DNA of 7,302 nt, from the NCBI GenBank assembly GCA_016931875.1, contig JAFGDX010000313.1:1-7302 (forward strand), in the 5' to 3' direction. This DNA comes from Prolixibacteraceae bacterium. GTDB lineage: Bacteria; Bacteroidota; Bacteroidia; Bacteroidales; Prolixibacteraceae. The translations under genes and the position numbers were made by a program. Under the pieces are notes generated by a model that did not search any database, was not told where the DNA came from, and saw nothing but the letters and a program-made list of their open reading frames with translations. Below are positions 5,861-7,302 of the stretch, piece by piece (within the stretch, counting starts at the first letter, position 1; each line of letters starts with the position of its first letter).

Positions 5861-6532
5861 ATGACAAACAGGATTGAAACCGAAAAAGCTAAAAAATCGT
5901 GTATTGATTATTATGATAATGTTTATCAGGACTACTATGATACGTATCTGGATGAGTTAGATAAAAAACCGTACGATAAAGATTTTTTGACTCGTTTCCT
6001 GGATTTGATTAAAAAAAATGACCGGATACTTGATATTGGTTGTTGTTCAACAGCACAGCAGGCAAGATTTTTCAGGGATAACGGATTGATTGTTACTGGC
6101 ATTGACTTGTCCGGGAAATGTATTGAGACTGCAAAGAAAAATTTTACGGGTATCAGTTTTTTGCAAATGGATATGCTTGACTTAAATTTTGATAATGAAA
6201 CATTTCATGCGATAAGTGCTTTTTATTCGATAATCCATATACCGAATGAAAATCTCGATGGATTATTCTTTGATTTTAACCGGATTTTAAAGATGTATGG
6301 AAAGATAGCAATAACTGTGCATGCCGGAGATTTTTACGGATATTTTGACGAAAACGGAATTCCGGTTTTTTACAGGACATATACACAAATTCAATTGAAA
6401 GAGTTGCTTGATAAACATGGATTTCGGATGATTGAAATTGAACAGAGACAGCCTGTTTATGATTTTGAATTTCAATCAGAAAGAATATATTTAATAGCCG
6501 AAAAAACAAAAATGCGAATGGCTGATAAATAG
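5861..6532 (+). CDS. Class I SAM-methyltransferase-like protein with degenerate motif I
   Basis: A 223-residue protein with class I methyltransferase layout. Motif I is RILDIGCCSTAQQARFF (55-71), the motif II acid is Asp82 in VTGIDLS, and MDMLDLNF (103-110) and HAISAFYSIIHI (116-127) fit motifs III and IV. In motif I the canonical DxGxGxG reads D-I-G-C-C-S-T, so two glycines are replaced; SAM binding may be altered or lost. The N-terminus is rich in Tyr and Asp. The frame is open upstream to an ATG at 5732, but those 43 codons are repeat copy E and its promoter, so ATG 5861 is preferred. It is only distantly similar to the first methyltransferase (shared NGLxVTGI and AKKxF). Substrate unknown. 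Confidence 0.87.
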   Translation: MTNRIETEKAKKSCIDYYDNVYQDYYDTYLDELDKKPYDKDFLTRFLDLIKKNDRILDIGCCSTAQQARFFRDNGLIVTGIDLSGKCIETAKKNFTGISFLQMDMLDLNFDNETFHAISAFYSIIHIPNENLDGLFFDFNRILKMYGKIAITVHAGDFYGYFDENGIPVFYRTYTQIQLKELLDKHGFRMIEIEQRQPVYDFEFQSERIYLIAEKTKMRMADK

Positions 6533-6540
6533 AATTCAGA

Positions 6541-6656
6541 TCGGTTGGCATCACCCGGCGATGAGTCGGTGCTGAACAACCGCCGCTCCCGCGTGCATTT
6601 TTTCGTGTAATCAGTTCCGGGCGATTTGAACGCTTCAAACAGATGAAGCCATGTGA
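6541..6656 (+). repeat. Long intergenic repeat, copy F (truncated)
   Basis: Only the first half of the repeat is present: a GGCAT element after the stop, CTGAACAACCGCCGCTCCCG, a GGGCG partner arm, TTTGAACGC as in copy A, and AAACAGATGAAGCCATG. It ends where copies A, C and E continue into the AT-rich inverted repeat and promoter. Thus the promoter box and leader are missing, and the next gene must rely on another promoter. Confidence 0.75.
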
Positions 6657-6961
6657 CACTGTGCCAATGTTACAGATGATATTTTACAACAAAATGGATT
6701 TTTTCAAAAACAAGATACCCTGAAAAGAGAATGTCATTTTCAATAAAAAATTCACTAATATTGCATCGCTTAAAAACAACTGAATTTTGAGAACAATTCT
6801 GAAACTTGTAATTACTGCTTAATTAATCTCAGAAAACCACAGGTTAATTTTGAAAGATTCGGGAAACTCCTCCCGGACTGGTTTTGTATACCATTTATTT
6901 TAAAAGAAATGTCCTGTACTTGGGACAAATACATTTTGTGTAATTATTAAATCAGAAGAAA
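6657..6961 (+). other. About 300-bp non-coding region before the last gene
   Basis: No open frame of note is seen. The stretch is AT-rich and unlike the repeats. It includes TAATATTG near 6756, a weak candidate -7 element without a proper -33, and two small inverted repeats (6855-6879 and 6910-6927) in what would be the leader of the last gene. No known riboswitch or RNA family is recognised. Confidence 0.5.
6855..6879 (+). repeat. Hairpin in leader of last gene
   Basis: TTCGGGA (6858-6864) pairs with TCCCGGA (6871-6877) around AACTCC, with one T-G pair. It extends by AG/CT with a bulged A. It is not followed by a clear T-run (GGTTTTG). It may be a weak terminator or a leader structure. A second small hairpin, TGTCC/GGACA, lies at 6910-6927. 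Confidence 0.45.
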
Positions 6962-7302
6962 ATGTTTGACATAAGAAAAATTCAGGAACAAGTTATATTT
7001 ACAGCTGTAAAAAACGAAAGTAACGGGGAAACAGCAAATCAAATCACCGGTAATCAACAGGAAGACAACCCAACCTGGGTGAAAAATACCATGAAACGAC
7101 TGGACGAAGCATTTGATGCATCAACCGTAAAAAAAATCAGGATGAATTGCCAGTGTGGTTATGCAATGGATGAGAAATTGGCCCTTGTAAAAGAACTAAT
7201 GGCGATGTCATCGGATTTAGAAGAATTTGGCAGCCACGAAAAGGCCAAAGCCGCAGGACTTTCGTTCAGCAATGGCGGGTTATTTCTGATGTTTCCGTTT
7301 TG
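6962..7302 (+). CDS. Start of a Cys-x-Cys protein of uncertain family (3' end outside window)
   Basis: The frame is open for 113 codons from ATG 6962 to the window end. The N-terminus has no signal peptide. A central segment KKIRMNCQCGYAMDEKLAL (57-75) carries Cys63-x-Cys65, followed by a helical part (VKELMAMSSDLEEF) and FSNGGLFLMFPF at the edge. The pattern reminds me of DUF6144-type proteins, which have further cysteines downstream, but this is from memory and only half the protein is visible. The function is unknown; metal or cofactor binding through cysteines is possible. ATG 6962 is preceded by a purine-rich AGAAGAAA that could help ribosome binding. Confidence 0.75.
   Translation, partial: MFDIRKIQEQVIFTAVKNESNGETANQITGNQQEDNPTWVKNTMKRLDEAFDASTVKKIRMNCQCGYAMDEKLALVKELMAMSSDLEEFGSHEKAKAAGLSFSNGGLFLMFPF

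Noticed and set aside
50..6656. Classical integron attC sites or a CRISPR array
   Set aside because: No RYYYAAC/GTTRRRY core pair was found, no integrase is present, and the repeats are long and separated by whole genes, not by short uniform spacers.
6276..6659. A 127-codon minus-strand frame over the end of the second methyltransferase and copy F
   Set aside because: It is a shadow of the methyltransferase and of GC-rich repeat sequence, with no family resemblance.

Overview
The window looks like a chromosomal accessory region of a Bacteroidota (Bacteroidetes) bacterium. The genes are AT-rich. The clearest promoter is TTTG-N20-TATATTTG, the Bacteroidetes -33/-7 form. Start codons mostly lack a strong Shine-Dalgarno sequence, and the ArsR/SRPBCC pair and the DUF2867-type SDR protein are of kinds common in this phylum. 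Species cannot be named from the sequence alone.

Layout, all genes on the + strand: (1) possible last codons of an upstream gene (2-49), then repeat copy A; (2) a lipoprotein of unknown function (279-1085), then copy B; (3) an atypical SDR protein with a C-terminal DUF2867-like region (1261-2688), then copy C; (4) a class I SAM methyltransferase (2960-3571), then a different GC-rich spacer D; (5) a three-gene overlapping operon with its own promoter and two operator-like dyads: ArsR-family repressor, SRPBCC/AHSA1 protein and exported alpha/beta hydrolase (3832-5571), then copy E; (6) a second class I methyltransferase with a degenerate SAM motif I (5861-6532), then truncated copy F; (7) about 300 bp of non-coding leader and the start of a Cys-x-Cys protein that runs off the window end (6962-7302).

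The outstanding feature is the family of long direct repeats (A, B, C, E, F) that separates functionally unrelated genes. A full copy (C or E, about 220 bp) contains in order: a boundary next to, or including, the upstream stop codon; GC-rich imperfect palindromes; an AT-rich inverted repeat (13 bp, perfect in E); a TATCTTTA promoter-like box; and a GC-rich leader containing GGGCTGTTTGGCTCTGC just upstream of the next gene. Each unit therefore reads as repeat, promoter, leader, gene. This resembles a gene-cassette array, like an integron but without recognisable attC core sites and with no integrase in view. The mobility interpretation is inference; the repeats are directly visible.

The genes do not form one pathway. 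Only the ArsR-SRPBCC-hydrolase trio is an evident functional unit. The others look like independently acquired single-gene units sharing the same flanking architecture.
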